From: Cyanobacteriota bacterium
Lineage (GTDB): Bacteria > Cyanobacteriota > Cyanobacteriia > Phormidesmidales > Phormidesmidaceae
Assembly: GCA_027483425.1 (NCBI GenBank)
Contig: JAIXUR010000255.1
Coordinates: forward strand, 1-14,611
Length of the DNA: 14,611 nt
Reading direction: 5' to 3'
Shown: one piece after another, positions 13,999-14,611 of the stretch
Layout: each line of letters begins with the position of its first letter
Position numbering within the stretch: position 1 is the stretch's first letter
Made by a program: the position numbers and the translations under genes
The notes under the pieces: generated by a model
Database searches by the model: none
Told to the model about the DNA's origin: nothing
Seen by the model: the letters and a program-made list of their open reading frames with translations, nothing else

Positions 13999-14033
13999 CC
14001 GCCTGTCCTGGTTTACAGGGCAGGCGGTTTTTT
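13999..14033 (+). terminator. Rho-independent terminator
   Basis: CCGCCTGTCCTG (13999-14010) pairs with CAGGGCAGGCGG (14016-14027), 12 bp with one G-U pair and loop GTTTA. Six T residues (14028-14033) follow directly. It ends transcription of the 13446-13922 gene and possibly of the sigma-containing transcript. Confidence 0.92.
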
Positions 14034-14036
14034 AGG

Positions 14037-14062
14037 GGCCTGGCCATCTCACTGGCCAGGCC
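14037..14062. repeat. perfect 10-bp inverted repeat next to the terminator
   Basis: GGCCTGGCCA (14037-14046) and TGGCCAGGCC (14053-14062) enclose loop TCTCAC. The motif GGCCATCTCA also occurs as a direct repeat (14042-14051 and 14059-14068). It lies just beyond the minus-strand stop codon at 14066 and could terminate that convergent transcript. There is no T-tract on the minus strand. Confidence 0.5.
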
Positions 14063-14065
14063 ATC

Positions 14066-14491
14066 TCATGGAAAAACGGTGGCGGTCAACTGTTGCTGGA
14101 TTAGCGCGGTGAGCTCCGCCGCCAGGGGCTGATAGTCGGCGATCGCCCCCAGGGGCTCCATGGGCAGCACCAGGCTCACCGCCACCCAGGGGGTGAGGGC
14201 TCGGCGGGTGAGCTGAGACCACTGATTAGCCCAAAACCAGTGCCCTGGCGAGGGGTGTCCACCGCTGGGCAGGGCGTACCACTGCACCACCGCAACGCTC
14301 TGGCGATCGCCCCAGGCCCGAAAGAATCGAGCATTCACCGGCCCAGCACCGGGGGAGGGGGCCACCTTCAACCTCCGGCGCGACTCAATCCGCCAGTGTT
14401 GGGCACCGCTGACGTCCATCCATTCCAGCTGGGGCTGGTTGCTGTGCCAGGGCTGGGGCTGGGGCAGCAGCAGCAGCGCAAACTGTCTCGG
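14066..14491 (-). pseudogene. cyanoexosortase B system-associated protein, 5'-truncated
   Basis: Read on the minus strand, this frame runs from just after an in-frame TGA (14492-14494) to TAA or equivalent at 14066-14068. It begins near RQFALLLLPQPQPW, then LEWMDVSGAQHWRIESRRRL, ARFFRAWGDRQSVAVVQWYALP, FWANQWSQLTRRALTPWVAVSL and MEPLGAIADYQPLAAELT. These segments match the C-terminal portion of the cyanobacterial EpsI-like protein linked to cyanoexosortase B, part of a system thought to sort or export envelope proteins and polysaccharide. Family members are about 230 residues with an N-terminal membrane helix. That N-terminal part is absent and replaced by an unrelated aminotransferase start in another frame. 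An internal ATG (14417-14419) would give a 117-residue ORF, but that start is in mid-domain. It is therefore called a fragment. Confidence 0.65.
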
Positions 14492-14611
14492 TCAGCGCCT
14501 GGCCCAGCACAAAGTCTCCCTGGGCGATCACAGCACTCATGACCCCGTGAATTGCCTCCTGCAAAGGGGCATGTTGCCAGGCCAAATCTACAAACGGAAT
14601 CGTGGGTTGAG
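14385..14611 (-). pseudogene. DegT/DnrJ/EryC1 aminotransferase N-terminus, truncated and fused
   Basis: The minus strand entering from the right edge encodes QPTIPFVDLAWQHAPLQ, then VIAQGDFVLGQALTE. This matches the start of DegT/DnrJ/EryC1/StrS PLP-dependent sugar aminotransferases, which begin (I)PFVDL...Q and continue with G.FVLG. These enzymes make amino sugars for surface polysaccharides. Resemblance stops at LTE (about 14487). Beyond it the frame reads an Ala/Pro-rich low-complexity stretch, the wrong frame of the cyanoexosortase-associated gene, to a TGA at 14385-14387. The true start codon should lie a few bases beyond the right edge. About 90% of a normal aminotransferase is missing. 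Confidence 0.65.

Noticed and set aside
1..14611. CRISPR array
   Set aside because: No set of regularly spaced 25-40 bp repeats is present; the only tandem arrays are 7-16 bp units without spacers.

Overview
This window looks like chromosomal DNA from a filamentous or Leptolyngbya/Nodosilinea-like cyanobacterium. By eye I count about 14 copies of the octamer GCGATCGC (HIP1) in 14.6 kb, a hallmark of many cyanobacterial genomes. Several genes are cyanobacterial versions of their families: a FurC/PerR-type regulator, an LpxB-related protein, a Ser/Thr kinase with a periplasmic C-terminal domain, a SpoIID-like protein, and a cyanoexosortase B-associated protein. The genus is inference; the phylum is well supported.

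Layout. At the left edge is the C-terminus of a GatB/YqeY protein (2-97, +). A small repeat-rich spacer follows, then a minus-strand gene descended from REP-associated (HUH/Y1) transposases whose HUH motif is gone (208-705), then a large membrane-anchored Ser/Thr kinase (820-2916, -). A FurC/PerR-type regulator (3190-3630, +) converges on an SDR oxidoreductase (3627-4430, -) with overlapping stop codons. An 820-base gap with no convincing gene precedes a likely two-gene operon: an LpxB-related protein (5254-6534) and an MFS/GPH-type transporter (6559-7785). An orphan ABC ATPase (7853-8764, -) is divergent from a SnoaL/NTF2-like protein (8871-9287, +). The stop codon of the latter lies inside a perfect 22-bp inverted repeat (9282-9326). 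That repeat is followed immediately by a complete 129-bp MITE with 15-bp terminal inverted repeats and a TGA target duplication. Next come a YciC-like membrane protein with a TTG start, a SpoIID/LytB-domain protein, a clear terminator, and a 73-residue NfeD-like protein.

The right third is the least ordinary part. A 94-base foldable element (12180-12273) leads into a small basic ORF with an internal amino-acid duplication (12311-12688). That ORF overlaps by 8 nt the start of a divergent sigma-70-family protein (12681-13316). A second foldable element (13333-13423) separates the sigma gene from an unrecognised acidic, cysteine-containing protein (13446-13922), whose stop codon starts a 3 x 14-bp tandem repeat. 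A strong intrinsic terminator follows. At the right edge, on the minus strand, the N-terminus of a DegT/DnrJ/EryC1-type aminotransferase is joined out of frame to the C-terminal part of a cyanoexosortase B-associated protein. This is either a real deletion fusion in an exopolysaccharide locus or an assembly artefact.

Most genes are single housekeeping or envelope units rather than one pathway; the kinase, LpxB-like, SpoIID-like and YciC-like proteins all act at the envelope. The best candidates for something undescribed are the sigma-factor/overlapping-ORF unit between two hairpin elements, the HUH-less transposase homologue, and the MITE-plus-palindrome block.
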